NCBI RefSeq assembly: GCF_002995845.1
Contig: NZ_PVXP01000036.1
Coordinates: 1 to 32,572, forward strand
Length of the DNA stretch: 32,572 bases
Direction of reading: 5' to 3'
Origin: Clostridium luticellarii
GTDB lineage: Bacteria; Bacillota; Clostridia; Clostridiales; Clostridiaceae
Numbering within the stretch: position 1 is the stretch's first letter; each line of letters starts with the position of its first letter. The notes beneath the pieces were generated by a model that was not told the origin of the DNA, did no database searches, and worked only from the letters and a program-made list of their open reading frames with translations. Shown piece by piece: positions 1-8,534 of the stretch. The position numbers and the translations under genes were made by a program.

Positions 1-7
1 ATTACCA

Positions 8-77
8 CTATTACCAGTTATGTATACGTAAAAATAACGTACCTGGATCTGATTTACACAAATCTAGGTACGCTCCC
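8..77 (-). repeat. IS256-type terminal sequence, copy 1 (70 bp, direct repeat of 1297-1366)
   Basis: This 70-bp block matches 1297-1366 at about 62 of 70 positions without gaps and in the same orientation. Read on the minus strand it begins GGGAGCGTACC and contains TTTGTGTAAATC, which resembles IS256-family termini. It holds an imperfect form of the long palindrome seen in copy 2. Because it is a direct and not an inverted copy, it is more likely the upstream end of a second element lying to the left of the window than the partner end of the transposase at 310-1263. Confidence 0.6.
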
Positions 78-309
78 ATTATATACAATAATATATTCAC
101 ATTTTTCAATTAATAATAAACTAATTATAAAAAAAGAGGGCATTTCGTATATGTCAATATACTTATTTGTTCTATATGTTTTATCGTTAATATCGTTTAA
201 AATAATACAAAAGCTCTATAAAAAATAATATTGAAAAATAGAGATTGCATTAAATAGCCTTTAAGGGGTGAATTATTTGAAAAGATTTTTTATATTTAAT
301 GTAGATAGG

Positions 310-1263
310 TTTTCCCAGTTATTTTGCCATGACTGTACAACTATGGGATATTTATCTCCTCATTTATCCGCCTGTGATTGTAATGCCTGGCTTGCCATTG
401 TTTCATTAACTGCTTTATATACTTTTTTTAAATCTTTCATGAAAGCCTTGATATTTTTCGACGGTATATATTTTATAGAATTTCTTATCTGGTGTATTAT
501 ACAACTCTGTATGTTAACTTCAGGGAAAACTACTTTAATTGCATCTGGAAGCCCTTTAAGTCCATCCATGCATGCTATTAAAATATCTTTAACACCCCTG
601 TTTTTAAGATCGTTAGATACAGACAGCCAGTATTTTGCTCCTTCTTGTTCACCAATCCATATACCCAGTATATCTTTATGACCTTTTACATCAAGTGCCA
701 TGCAAACATAGGCAGTTCTATTTACAATTCTGTGTTCCTCTCTGACTTTAAAATATAGAGCATCCATATATAGGGTTAAGAGCTCTGTTCTGCCATGCCA
801 ATGCTGTATCCATAACTTTATTTGTAATTTTGGATATCATCGCCGGAGATATATCCACCCCGTAAAGCTCATCTATTTCCGATTTTATATCATCTACAGA
901 CATACCTCTCGCGTATAAACCTATAACTTTTTTATCAAGTTCACTGCAGACTGTTTCATATTTTTTGACTATCTTAGGCTCAAATTCAGATTTTCTATCT
1001 CTTGGTACATTTACTTTAACCGGTCCAAAACTAGTTCTAATATTTTTGGGACTATACCCATTCCCATAATCTTTATTTTCATCAGATAATCTTACATACT
1101 TTTCTCTCCCCAGATGTTCTTCCATTTCTGCTTCTAGAAATTGCTATATTATACCACCAAACAGTTTCTGCATAAGTCCATTTTTACCTACTAAATCTTC
1201 CGTGTTACTGCATTTATTTAACTCTTTTTTTAAATCAATATCTGGTATTTCTAATACATTCAT
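310..1263 (-). pseudogene. IS256-family (mutator-type) transposase, multiply inactivated and truncated at the C-terminus
   Basis: The original start is the ATG at 1263-1261, preceded by an AGGAAGGAACTT ribosome binding site; the N-terminus reads MNVLEIPDIDLKKEL. Recognisable family segments are MEEHLGREKY, the stretch with VPRDRKSEFEPKIVKKYE, GLYARGMSVDDIKSEI, DALYFKVREEH, and the DGLKGLPDAI region that follows the conserved CMDGL. The gene is dead in four ways: an in-frame TAG at 1146-1144; a small deletion near 770 where the usual YPIVY-like segment before MDALYFKV is missing and the frame shifts; a TGA at about 360 in place of the Trp of the ADKWGDKYP motif; and loss of the C-terminus after WENLST near 310. 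The third catalytic acidic residue, which lies in the missing C-terminal part, is therefore absent. No inverted terminal repeat is found at the downstream end. Confidence 0.88.
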
Positions 1264-1296
1264 TTTAAGTTCCTTCCTAAAAATTATTTATACTTA

Positions 1297-1366
1297 TTAT
1301 TACCAGTTATACATACATAAAAATAACGTACCTAGACTTGATTTACACAAATCTAGGTACGTTCCC
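1297..1366 (-). repeat. IS256-type terminal sequence, copy 2, with a near-perfect palindrome
   Basis: This is the end lying upstream of the dead transposase start at 1263. Positions 1325-1363 contain AACGTACCTAGA, a short loop, and TCTAGGTACGTT. The two arms are perfect 12-bp reverse complements and pairing continues imperfectly into the loop. On the minus strand the block begins GGGAACGTACC and carries TTTGTGTAAATC, as in IS256-family ends. A hairpin at an IS end often acts to block read-through transcription into the transposase; that role is inferred here. Confidence 0.65.
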
Positions 1367-1522
1367 GAGAAATTTGATAAAAGGCCACTTCCATAGAATA
1401 TTAATACAACAAGTAAAATTCTATTAGCTCTTTTCATTTGTTTTTCTTTCAACTTCTATATCCTTTCCTTTCGCTATGCTAAAGACACAAAACATATTGA
1501 AAATCTTGCCAAGGTATCAAAT

Positions 1523-1786
1523 CTACTCCTTTATCCATATTGTCCTTTTCCCATTTTGATCCGTCTGATTCATTACTATGGAATAAAACCGCTTCACTTC
1601 TCTCATGATAATTAAAATAGTTCTTATACCCATCTTTTCTAATTTGTTATGTAAATCTTTTGCCTGCTTATCAACAGTCGAATCATTTCCATCTGATATA
1701 TATGATGCTGGAAAATCAGCTATCAAGTAGGTAATCACATTGGATTGGTCTATTATATCCCTGTCTACTCTTAATTTATCTGACAA
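1523..1786 (-). pseudogene. Probable C-terminal remnant of an alpha/beta-hydrolase esterase
   Basis: The 87-residue open frame contains ADFPASYISDGNDSTVDKQ followed by AKDLHNKLEKMGI. This resembles the late part of carboxylesterase/HSL-type hydrolases, where a hydrophobic strand is followed by PPxYI(S/T)DGN, a helix, and a short strand before the catalytic His. The expected catalytic His segment is not clear: the tail reads MNQTDQNGKRTIWIKE. No nucleophile region or ribosome binding site is present upstream. It lies just downstream of, and on the same strand as, the intact esterase at 1887-3068, but is not an obvious duplicate of it. The call rests on a weak pattern match; it could be a short unrelated protein. 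Confidence 0.4.
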
Positions 1787-1886
1787 GCAATCTCTCTTTT
1801 TAACCTTTCTAGTAATCTTTTCTATCCTTCAATGTATTCCTTCAAATTATTTCAAAACATACCTTCTTGATGGTTAAATAAATTCT

Positions 1887-3068
1887 TTATTTCAGATCGG
1901 AAATGAAAATCTCGATTTGATTCCATGCTTCAACTCCCTCAGGAATAGTTGGCGCAATGATATAGAAGGTATGGAACATGCCGGAGTATTCAATAAGGGT
2001 TACATCCACTCCGACAGATTTTGCTTTCTCGGCAACGGTAACGCTATCGGACAGCAGCAACTCATCGCAGCCCACCTGGATCAGCATGGGTGGCATACCT
2101 GTAAAATCTCCGTAAACAGGAGAAATATATGGATCGGTTCTGTCGGAATCGCCTGCATAAGTGATAGGAACCGGATATTCCGGTGCCGGCATTCCTGCTC
2201 GGGTACCGAAAATAGCATCCGCCTCTATTTTTGTTTTATAGGACTCCCCAGATGCAGTCAAATCCGCCCATGGAGAGGATAGAATAATCGCCCTCGGAAG
2301 TTCCTCGCCATTATCACGGAGTTTCATCGTCATTGCAAGAGCCAGGCCGCCGCCCGCGGAATCACCATAAACAATGATACTGTCCGCGGAGTAGCCCTGC
2401 TCCAGAATCCAGTGGTAGCCATCAATGGCATCCTCCAAGGCGCACGGATACAGATTGTCCGGAGCTGTACGGTAATCAATGGAGAATACATCCGCATTGT
2501 CATAAGACTTGGAGTAGTTCATCGCCGTGGTGTTATACGTATCGGAGAAATTCATGATATATGCACCTCCATGAATTTGATAAATGATCTGATCATGGTT
2601 CCCTCCATCATTCACAAGATAGTATCCACGGGCATTGTCCAGGCTAATCTCTGTGTTTGTATAACCGTCCGGCACCTTCCAGCTTCCGAACTTGTATGGC
2701 TCTGCCTGGCTTACGTTAATGCTTGTGTTAGGAGTGACATAATGGGAAAATGTTTTGATAACTCCGCTTAATGCATTTCCTGCAATAGAAACATCCGTAT
2801 TTGCTCTTGTCAGACAGGTGGAACCAATCAGTAGGATGATGAAAAGTATCCATGCGATCAGCTTCTTCCATCTGCGGGGATTGAATCGTACCCTTATAAA
2901 GATGAACGCAGCAAACAAGATGATAAATACCACATAAAACAAAGGCGTAACTTCAAATATCCACCAGAATAAAAGGTGCACTGCCGCAAGAATAATCGTT
3001 CCAATAATGAAACCGACAGAAATACGGCTATCGCTTTTCTTTTCGTTTTGTTTGTTCTCAGTTCTCAT
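1887..3068 (-). CDS. Membrane-anchored esterase/lipase, hormone-sensitive lipase type (alpha/beta hydrolase fold-3)
   Basis: The product is a 393-residue serine hydrolase, probably acting on carboxyl or acetyl esters outside the membrane. Residues about 16-36, 40-60 and 69-88 are three hydrophobic segments that should anchor the N-terminus. The catalytic domain follows: the oxyanion motif HGGAY (His166-Gly168), the nucleophile motif GDSAGG (Ser237), the acid in CDELLLSDS (Asp335), and the catalytic His366 in MFHTFY. All three triad residues are present, so the enzyme looks active. The ATG at 3068 has only a distant GAGGAG, about 15 bases away, and a 15-codon micro-ORF sits just upstream. It lies 122 bp downstream of the rhamnosidase on the same strand, so it may remove acyl groups from rhamnose-containing substrates; that link is inference. 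It seems richer in GC than the core genes to the right. Confidence 0.9.
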   Translation of the reverse strand: MRTENKQNEKKSDSRISVGFIIGTIILAAVHLLFWWIFEVTPLFYVVFIILFAAFIFIRVRFNPRRWKKLIAWILFIILLIGSTCLTRANTDVSIAGNALSGVIKTFSHYVTPNTSINVSQAEPYKFGSWKVPDGYTNTEISLDNARGYYLVNDGGNHDQIIYQIHGGAYIMNFSDTYNTTAMNYSKSYDNADVFSIDYRTAPDNLYPCALEDAIDGYHWILEQGYSADSIIVYGDSAGGGLALAMTMKLRDNGEELPRAIILSSPWADLTASGESYKTKIEADAIFGTRAGMPAPEYPVPITYAGDSDRTDPYISPVYGDFTGMPPMLIQVGCDELLLSDSVTVAEKAKSVGVDVTLIEYSGMFHTFYIIAPTIPEGVEAWNQIEIFISDLK

Positions 3069-3091
3069 AGTAAATATTTTTATCTCCTCTC

Positions 3092-3139
3092 TTAACTGGT
3101 TTTCTCACCAAAACTAATTTTACTATTTTGTCTGTTCAT
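3092..3139 (-). CDS. Possible 15-codon leader ORF upstream of the esterase
   Basis: An ATG at 3139-3137 is preceded at ideal distance by AAGGAGAG, a much better ribosome binding site than that of the esterase. It encodes MNRQNSKISFGEKTS and then stops with TAA at 3094-3092. The stop overlaps the GAGAGGAG that serves the esterase ATG 23 bases further on. This could be a translated leader that couples translation to the esterase, or simply the scar of an earlier gene start. No homology is claimed. Confidence 0.3.
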   Translation of the reverse strand: MNRQNSKISFGEKTS

Positions 3140-3190
3140 TTTTCTCTCCTTACCTGAGATAATGGTTTATTTTACATTTTCGAAAACAAT

Positions 3191-5833
3191 TCAGAACCGG
3201 TATTCACCACTTCCGACAGTCTTCACATTGCCATCCCATAAATGAATTCTTGCAGTTGTATTGCAAGGAACTTTTACATTCATTGACAGCTTATCTTTAT
3301 CAATCTTCCATTCACATTCAATAAGTCCATTCTCAGAAATATAAGAACGCTTTGCATGATTAATTCCGGTAAGCATGATTTTCTTTGGAACCATAATATC
3401 GAATGTCTTATATGCCGGAGCAGTCGGAAAAATGCCACCAATATACCTAAACATCCAGTCATCCACACAGCCAAAGGCATAATGATTAAAGCTGATACTA
3501 AGTGGTTCATCATTCTTGTCATATGAGAACCAGCTTTCCCAGATTGTAGTAGCACCTTTATTAACCTCATAAAGCCATGATGGGCATTTATCGTGCATTA
3601 ACAGTTTATATGCTCTATCTGTGTGACCGCTCTTACATAATGCATCAAGTATGTATGGTGTTCCCAAAAATCCGGTATCAAGACATCCATCATTTTCGTC
3701 AATCATTCTTACCAAATGTTTGCCTACTTTACCTACCAGATTCTCCGGCACAAGATCAAATGCCAGCAGAAGCACATAAATACCCATGTATTCACGCCTT
3801 ACTCTGCCCTCAGAGTTTATCATTGTGTGCTGGATTGCATTCTTCATGTTTTTCGAAAGCTCTTCATATTTTTTTGCATCACTAATTTTTCCCAGAAGCT
3901 TTGCTGTCTCTGCCATTATAGAAATAGTGTTATATCCAAATATGGGAGCTACAAGCTTTTTCGTTCCAAAAACAGCCTTCATGATCAGCTTCATATCATA
4001 GCCCTTTTTCGAAAGACTTGGAATGAGCCAGTCGCCAAAATGAAATCCTGTATTCCACAGATATTTCTCATATTTACGAGAGCTGAACGAGCCTCTTTTC
4101 TTTGAAGCATTAATTATATATTCTGCCCAGCCAGTCATGCATTTATATTGCTTTTCCAAGATGTCTGTATTTCCGGACACTTCATACATGGCCCATGGAA
4201 CCAGTACTGCAGCATCTCCCCAGCCTGCCGAGCCTACTACACCCTTGTTCATACAAAGCTTTCCCAGCATTTTAGCTGTACCCACATATATGTGATTATA
4301 AGGCACTACAATTGGCACTGCTCCATTCTCGGACTGATCTGCTTCTACACTGATCAGCCAGTTCTCCAGAAAAGCATTAGCATCTTCATTTTGCAGAGCA
4401 GTTTTTGCATACATTGCAATATCCCCGGTCCATCCAGCCTTTTCTCGCTGTGGACAGTCTGTAGGAATTGATATCATGTTAGATCTTTGAGACCAGATCG
4501 TATTCTTATAAAGTCTGTTAATTCGATCATCAGAACATTCGAATTCTCCCAGCGTATTCTTTTTTGTAGATAATGCCAGTGCCTCAAAATCTTCTGCTTT
4601 AATCTCATACCCCTCCGGTGCTGTTACCTTTACATATCTAAATCCCTGGAAGGTAAAATGAGGTTCATACACTTCCTCACTGCCATCTGAAATGAATTTT
4701 GTTCTCTGTTCACACCCTTTTCCAACATCACCGCCATCAATAATCGAATCAAAGTAATTACCGGCTTTATCAGTTACCTCAAAGTGATCTAAAATTATTT
4801 CTTCTCCGGCCTTCAGGTGAGTTTTTACACGAACAATACCTGCTATGTTCTGGCCAAAATCTATTATTGTCTCCTTCTTAGGTGACACATAAATATTCTC
4901 AGGGGATAAAGTTTCGACAATCTCTATGCCCTCTGAAACCTGTGCTCTTAAGATGTCTGTTGCAAAATCTCTCGTGACACATTTCTCCCAGTTGCCTGAA
5001 TCTGTCACTTTCTCTCTTGCATCATATATCTCTCCTCCATATAAATCAGAAGAAATAATCGGTCCATTTGTACACAGTGTATTCTCATCAGAATATACCC
5101 ACTGGCATCTGTCATCAGCGAAACTGAATTTTATTGCATAAATAAGTGCATGATACTTATCCTCCAGTTCTACTTTCATCATATTTTTTATAGAACAATA
5201 CCAACCATCACCTACCGTGATATCTAGGACATTAGCTCCCGCATTGATCTTATCTGTAATATTGTAGTTCTGATAAAATAATACTTTTTCAAAAGATGAA
5301 TATTCTGTTGCCAATTTACGATCTGCAACATTTTCCTTATTGAGGGTAAACTCATATGCACCATGAGACGTAACATAAATTGTCGCATTTTGAGGTTTCT
5401 CATCGAGGTTAAACTCGCGTCTGAAATATGTAGCTCTAGGCTGATTACCAAATCCCACATCCCGCTTTATTACAGGATTAGCTTCTGATATCCATTTTGC
5501 TCCTGTCCCCTCAAAAGCCGGTCCTAAAAACGCTGTTTCAAAGGTTCCTGATGCATCATCTGAATTTCCATGGTTATCAGTAACTTCCACTTTCCAAATG
5601 TATTTTTCACAGCTTTGAAGTTCTGCACCTTCATACTTAATATAATCATTCTGATCAGATGGGATTTCTGTTGAATCCCATACAATTTCTTTCTGTTTAT
5701 TTAACACCCATATTCTATAAGATGACTGATAAGTATCTGGCTCATCACTTTCTATCATCCATGAAAAATATGGTATTTTATCTAAGCCAATGGAATTATC
5801 CCTGTGTGAAGTTTTTAAATTAATCAGCTTCAT
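3191..5833 (-). CDS. Alpha-L-rhamnosidase, glycoside hydrolase family 78
   Basis: This 880-residue enzyme hydrolyses terminal alpha-L-rhamnose from glycosides or oligosaccharides by inversion. The N-terminal beta-rich domains (about 1-430) come first; residues 115-290 look like the family's Bac_rhamnosid N domain, with the GDGWYCS segment near 208. The (alpha/alpha)6 catalytic domain contains DCPQREKAGWTGD at 459-471. In the studied Bacillus enzyme RhaB, the corresponding Asp, Glu (general acid) and Asp have exactly this spacing, here Asp459, Glu464 and Asp471. TTIWESW supplies Glu766, and FNHYAFG with WMFRYIGGI matches the conserved end of the barrel. There is no signal peptide, so it probably acts in the cytosol on imported rhamnosides. 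The start is supported by AAGGAGGAAAA eight bases upstream. It is divergent from an AraC regulator and is followed by an esterase. Confidence 0.95.
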   Translation of the reverse strand: MKLINLKTSHRDNSIGLDKIPYFSWMIESDEPDTYQSSYRIWVLNKQKEIVWDSTEIPSDQNDYIKYEGAELQSCEKYIWKVEVTDNHGNSDDASGTFETAFLGPAFEGTGAKWISEANPVIKRDVGFGNQPRATYFRREFNLDEKPQNATIYVTSHGAYEFTLNKENVADRKLATEYSSFEKVLFYQNYNITDKINAGANVLDITVGDGWYCSIKNMMKVELEDKYHALIYAIKFSFADDRCQWVYSDENTLCTNGPIISSDLYGGEIYDAREKVTDSGNWEKCVTRDFATDILRAQVSEGIEIVETLSPENIYVSPKKETIIDFGQNIAGIVRVKTHLKAGEEIILDHFEVTDKAGNYFDSIIDGGDVGKGCEQRTKFISDGSEEVYEPHFTFQGFRYVKVTAPEGYEIKAEDFEALALSTKKNTLGEFECSDDRINRLYKNTIWSQRSNMISIPTDCPQREKAGWTGDIAMYAKTALQNEDANAFLENWLISVEADQSENGAVPIVVPYNHIYVGTAKMLGKLCMNKGVVGSAGWGDAAVLVPWAMYEVSGNTDILEKQYKCMTGWAEYIINASKKRGSFSSRKYEKYLWNTGFHFGDWLIPSLSKKGYDMKLIMKAVFGTKKLVAPIFGYNTISIMAETAKLLGKISDAKKYEELSKNMKNAIQHTMINSEGRVRREYMGIYVLLLAFDLVPENLVGKVGKHLVRMIDENDGCLDTGFLGTPYILDALCKSGHTDRAYKLLMHDKCPSWLYEVNKGATTIWESWFSYDKNDEPLSISFNHYAFGCVDDWMFRYIGGIFPTAPAYKTFDIMVPKKIMLTGINHAKRSYISENGLIECEWKIDKDKLSMNVKVPCNTTARIHLWDGNVKTVGSGEYRF

Positions 5834-6087
5834 TATTTTTCCTCCTTTATCCTTACTGATTTTGCCATTTTATTGTCCCGAGATTTGCATAAAAATAATT
5901 TCTTGCAACGGTTTAAGTATAATCTTGTCGCCATTGTTTCCTTTATTTGTTTTGATTATAAGGAGTAATTCAAATACTATGGTGCTGTATATGTTCACTA
6001 TCTTGCCCTTCTTACTAAATTCATGTATAATTAATTTACGACATTAGCTATGGTCGGTAATTATTATTTACGGAGGAAATACCAAAT
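5834..6087. promoter_or_regulatory. Divergent control region between the rhamnosidase and araC-type genes
   Basis: These 254 bases separate two divergently transcribed genes and should hold both promoters and the AraC-type operator. On the plus strand TTGCCC (6003-6008), a 17-base spacer and TATAAT (6026-6031) form a convincing sigma-A promoter for the regulator, whose GGAGG lies at about 6072-6076. On the rhamnosidase side I see no equally good promoter, as expected for an activator-dependent gene. TTGCA occurs twice in the same orientation at 5885 and 5903, 18 bp apart, and is only a weak operator candidate. Confidence 0.6.
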
Positions 6088-7092
6088 ATGTTTGAAAATA
6101 TACATTTTATAAGAAAGACTCTTTCATCTCCGGTTATCAATGAACATATGATTGCCAGTATAATCGATGAATATCTGGATCAAAATTCTCCGGACTACAC
6201 TGGAGATATTAAAAAAGATTTTAATCTTCCCTGGGATGCCTCCTTTAACATGGAAGGTACTTATAACGTGATAGCTCCGTCTGTAGTAAGTACCTTTGCA
6301 CAAACTTCCCTGTTCTATGTGCAATCATTTTCTGTCTTTGATATGACAGAAAGTTACTTTACCAGGCGTAAAGACTATTCTTCTTACGAAATTGTATATA
6401 GTTATGACGGTTTGGGATATTTAGAATATGATGAGAAATGTTATGAGTTAAAACCTGGAGACGGTTTCTTTATTGACTGCAGAAAGCCACACTTTTACAA
6501 GACAGCCACTGACAGATGGCACCACTGCGTATTTCATTTTGATGGTCCACTGGCAGAATATTATTTTAATGAATTTTCCAAGGAGGGGAACGTAAATTTC
6601 CATATGGATTTTAACCATACTGCCGAAAATAATTTTCAGGCTGCATTGGAAAAGTTAGCTTCAGCTTATGATTCAATTGGTGCATATAAGGATTTGCAGG
6701 TATCCCTGGCCATTGAAGGCATACTTGTACTTCTACTAACTCACGGAGATGAATATAATAATGCTCGAAAAAAAATTCCGGAAAATTTGGTTCTTCTTGT
6801 TCGCTATATTAATAATAACTATGCAAACCATCTCACTCTGGATTATTTGTCTGATTTTTCTAACTACAGCAAGTACTATCTATGCAGGCTCTTTAAAGAA
6901 TATATAGGATACTCACCAACTGAATATATCATTAATCTACGAATCGACCACGCCAAGGAATATCTGAGATCCAACAATCTACCTGCAAATAAAATCGGCG
7001 TACTGGTAGGTATTTCAAATACCAATTATTTTTACAGAATATTCAAGAAAATGACCGGCTTTTCACCTGATGAATTTAGAAAGAGATACTGA
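6088..7092 (+). CDS. AraC/XylS-family transcriptional regulator, likely activator of the rhamnosidase gene
   Basis: The 334-residue protein has an N-terminal cupin-like sensor region (about 95-175: GLGYLEYDEKCYELKPGDGFFIDCRKPHFY, split here only by description, followed by WHHCVFHFDGP). The C-terminal AraC double helix-turn-helix covers about 235-334. The first HTH includes LTLDYLSDFSNYSKYYLCRLFKEY and the second ends with the family hallmark SNTNYFYRIFKKMTGFSPDEFRKRY, cited here as landmarks in two parts. Start choice: an ACGGAGGAAATACC ribosome binding site sits just upstream of ATG 6088. It is transcribed divergently from the GH78 gene. That arrangement, together with a sugar-binding cupin architecture, suggests it responds to rhamnose or a rhamnoside, but the ligand is inference. 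Confidence 0.92.
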   Translation: MFENIHFIRKTLSSPVINEHMIASIIDEYLDQNSPDYTGDIKKDFNLPWDASFNMEGTYNVIAPSVVSTFAQTSLFYVQSFSVFDMTESYFTRRKDYSSYEIVYSYDGLGYLEYDEKCYELKPGDGFFIDCRKPHFYKTATDRWHHCVFHFDGPLAEYYFNEFSKEGNVNFHMDFNHTAENNFQAALEKLASAYDSIGAYKDLQVSLAIEGILVLLLTHGDEYNNARKKIPENLVLLVRYINNNYANHLTLDYLSDFSNYSKYYLCRLFKEYIGYSPTEYIINLRIDHAKEYLRSNNLPANKIGVLVGISNTNYFYRIFKKMTGFSPDEFRKRY

Positions 7093-7164
7093 CTCACCTG
7101 TATAGCAGGCGGTTTATTTGTTTAGCAAAGCTTACGTATTGCCAAACAGGGCCCCGCTCTAACA

Positions 7165-7404
7165 AAAATCTGCCATCCATGAGTTCCTGTTGGATTTCTC
7201 ATAGGTATTTCTCAATACCTATGATTTCGATATCTTCAATTCGGATTCCGTCCACTCCACTTGAACCTTGGTTTTCTTTTACTCTTTTCCATGCTTCCAA
7301 AAGTACATTTTCACGATATCCTTGTCATAAAGAGCATGAAAACGTCTTGTACTGCATTTCTTGGCTGTTAGATATAGTTTGCCAATTGCCCAGGAGGCAG
7401 ATAT
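7165..7404 (-). pseudogene. N-terminal remnant of a group II intron reverse transcriptase/maturase
   Basis: Read on the minus strand, 7404 to about 7320 encodes AIGKLYLTAKKCSTRRFHALYDK. After a one-base-type frameshift the next frame continues as YRENVLLEAWKRVKENQG, then SSGVDGIRIEDIE, GIEKYL, a TGA at about 7201-7199, and EIQQELMDGRF. This order of motifs (FHALYDK, then AWxRVKxNxGxxGVDG, then the IEDIE helix) is the RT-0/RT-1 start of bacterial group II intron-encoded proteins. The catalytic YADD segment, the maturase domain and the intron RNA domains V/VI are not present. It is cut off at about 7165 by unrelated sequence. Two lesions make it non-functional. Confidence 0.75.
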
Positions 7405-7609
7405 GACAGATAATAATAAAAAACAAATAAATCTCAATGATCGAATGACAATTGAAATGGGACTAGTCTTTAAAGATTCTATTATTAAAATAGCAGTGAA
7501 GATTATTGTTCATCCCTCAACGGTTACTAGAGAGATAAAAAACAATTTTTTTACATGCTCCACATCGCCCTTGCGAACAAAATCCGATAAAGCATCTTTT
7601 TCAACATAA
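7403..7609 (+). pseudogene. IS30-family transposase, N-terminal fragment
   Basis: The ATG at 7403 follows a good CAGGAGGCAG ribosome binding site. The first 48 residues, from MTDNNKKQINLNDRMTIEMG through IVHPSTVTREIKNN, match the N-terminal helix-turn-helix of IS30-family transposases (NLxDRxxIExxL, then a helix ending P-S-T-V-T-R-E-I). Homology ends near 7545; the next 20 residues (FFTCSTSPLRTKSD and on) are unrelated, and the DDE catalytic core is absent. It abuts the group II intron remnant back to back, with the two fragments meeting at about 7403. The junction at 7545 marks another recombination breakpoint. Confidence 0.75.
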
Positions 7610-7760
7610 GTATGATTAAGTGACTTACAGATTTGTTTGCTATAAGTTATTGCTTCTTAATGCGCCGAAAACTGCCGTCCTCGTCTTTGAGGCTCGCAAA
7701 GAAATATACTCTATGACAGCCCCGATTCGCTTGGGAATAGTACTGAGGAAGAATGAGATT

Positions 7761-8534
7761 TCATTTATTACCGGAAGCACTTGTCTTTGCCAGCACTTTT
7801 GCGGAGGACAGCGCCGAGATAAACACCATTGTAAATATGCAAATCGTTGTAAGTGTTTCTTTAATATCCCCGACAATCCAAGACCTGCCATCAAGCGTCG
7901 TAACTGTTGCATCTCCGCCACCGCTAAAAATTACCAACAAATGTTGCAACGCAACCGCGCCATACATAAGGCATGGCATCAACCATAAGTTGCGAGTTTG
8001 CTCGTTTTTGTCACCATTGTTTTTGTAAAAGCAAAATTTCAAATATAATGCGAACAATTGAAAAAATGTGTACGTGCATAAAAACCATCCCAAATAATTT
8101 CCAATTGGCACTCCGAAGAAGCCACCGCCATTTTCCCATATCCAACCTTGCCTTACAGTCGATGCAAAAGGGTCAAAACATAAATCCCAAAGAACCATAA
8201 CAAATGCAGAGAAAACTGGAATTGTAAAAACATCCGCTCCACCAAATTTTGAGTTTTGCCTATCAAGCAAGACCTGTCCTATCATCCAAGACAAATACCC
8301 TACTGCAAAATATGAAAACATAATAAAGATTGGAACAACGCCTAATTTCGGACCTATCAAATCTGTGTAATGATCTGTATAATGATAATGACCAAATGGA
8401 AAGCCTGTGTAAATACTTAATGTTTCGTAACTCCAACTTATAACAAATGTGAGCGCAAAAAACAACGACGCGGGGAAAAAGTACGAGTATATTCTCGGCA
8501 TCCTATTCCGTGACAGGACTGAGGCTTTTATCAT
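7761..8534 (-). CDS. Carotenoid biosynthesis protein, CruF/DUF422 type, with a replaced N-terminus
   Basis: The 257-residue membrane protein carries the landmarks of the Carot_synth family (bisanhydrobacterioruberin hydratase and relatives): GFPFGHYHYTD, GPKLGVVPIFIMFSYF, FVMVLWDLCFDPFAS, and WIWENGGGFFGVPIGNYLGWF, each cited as a separate landmark. Several hydrophobic helices are visible. The first 20-25 residues (MIKASVLSRNRMPRIYS) lie antisense to a probable TetR fragment, no ribosome binding site precedes ATG 8534, and the first transmembrane helix starts abruptly at FFPASLFFALTF. I infer that the natural N-terminus has been lost at a breakpoint near 8465 and the gene may not be expressed. 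No other carotenoid gene (crtB, crtI) is in the window, so it is an orphan. An open frame continues beyond its stop, to 7640, in another phase without recognisable similarity. Confidence 0.7.
   Translation of the reverse strand: MIKASVLSRNRMPRIYSYFFPASLFFALTFVISWSYETLSIYTGFPFGHYHYTDHYTDLIGPKLGVVPIFIMFSYFAVGYLSWMIGQVLLDRQNSKFGGADVFTIPVFSAFVMVLWDLCFDPFASTVRQGWIWENGGGFFGVPIGNYLGWFLCTYTFFQLFALYLKFCFYKNNGDKNEQTRNLWLMPCLMYGAVALQHLLVIFSGGGDATVTTLDGRSWIVGDIKETLTTICIFTMVFISALSSAKVLAKTSASGNK

Noticed and set aside
3191-5833. Long plus-strand open frames antisense to the rhamnosidase (for example 3716-4105 and 4148-4471)
   Set aside because: They lack good ribosome binding sites and family motifs; the minus strand encodes a complete GH78 enzyme with all catalytic residues.
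7120-7147. Hairpin GTTTAGCAA / TTGCCAAAC after the araC-type gene
   Set aside because: One mismatch, a 10-base loop and no T-run on either strand, so not a convincing terminator. The nearby CACCTG-TATAG-CAGGCG is also too weak.
7545-7760. Possible coding on the minus strand (HTYVEKDALSDFVRKGDVEH) between the IS30 fragment and the carotenoid gene
   Set aside because: Short, without a start or recognised family; too little to call.
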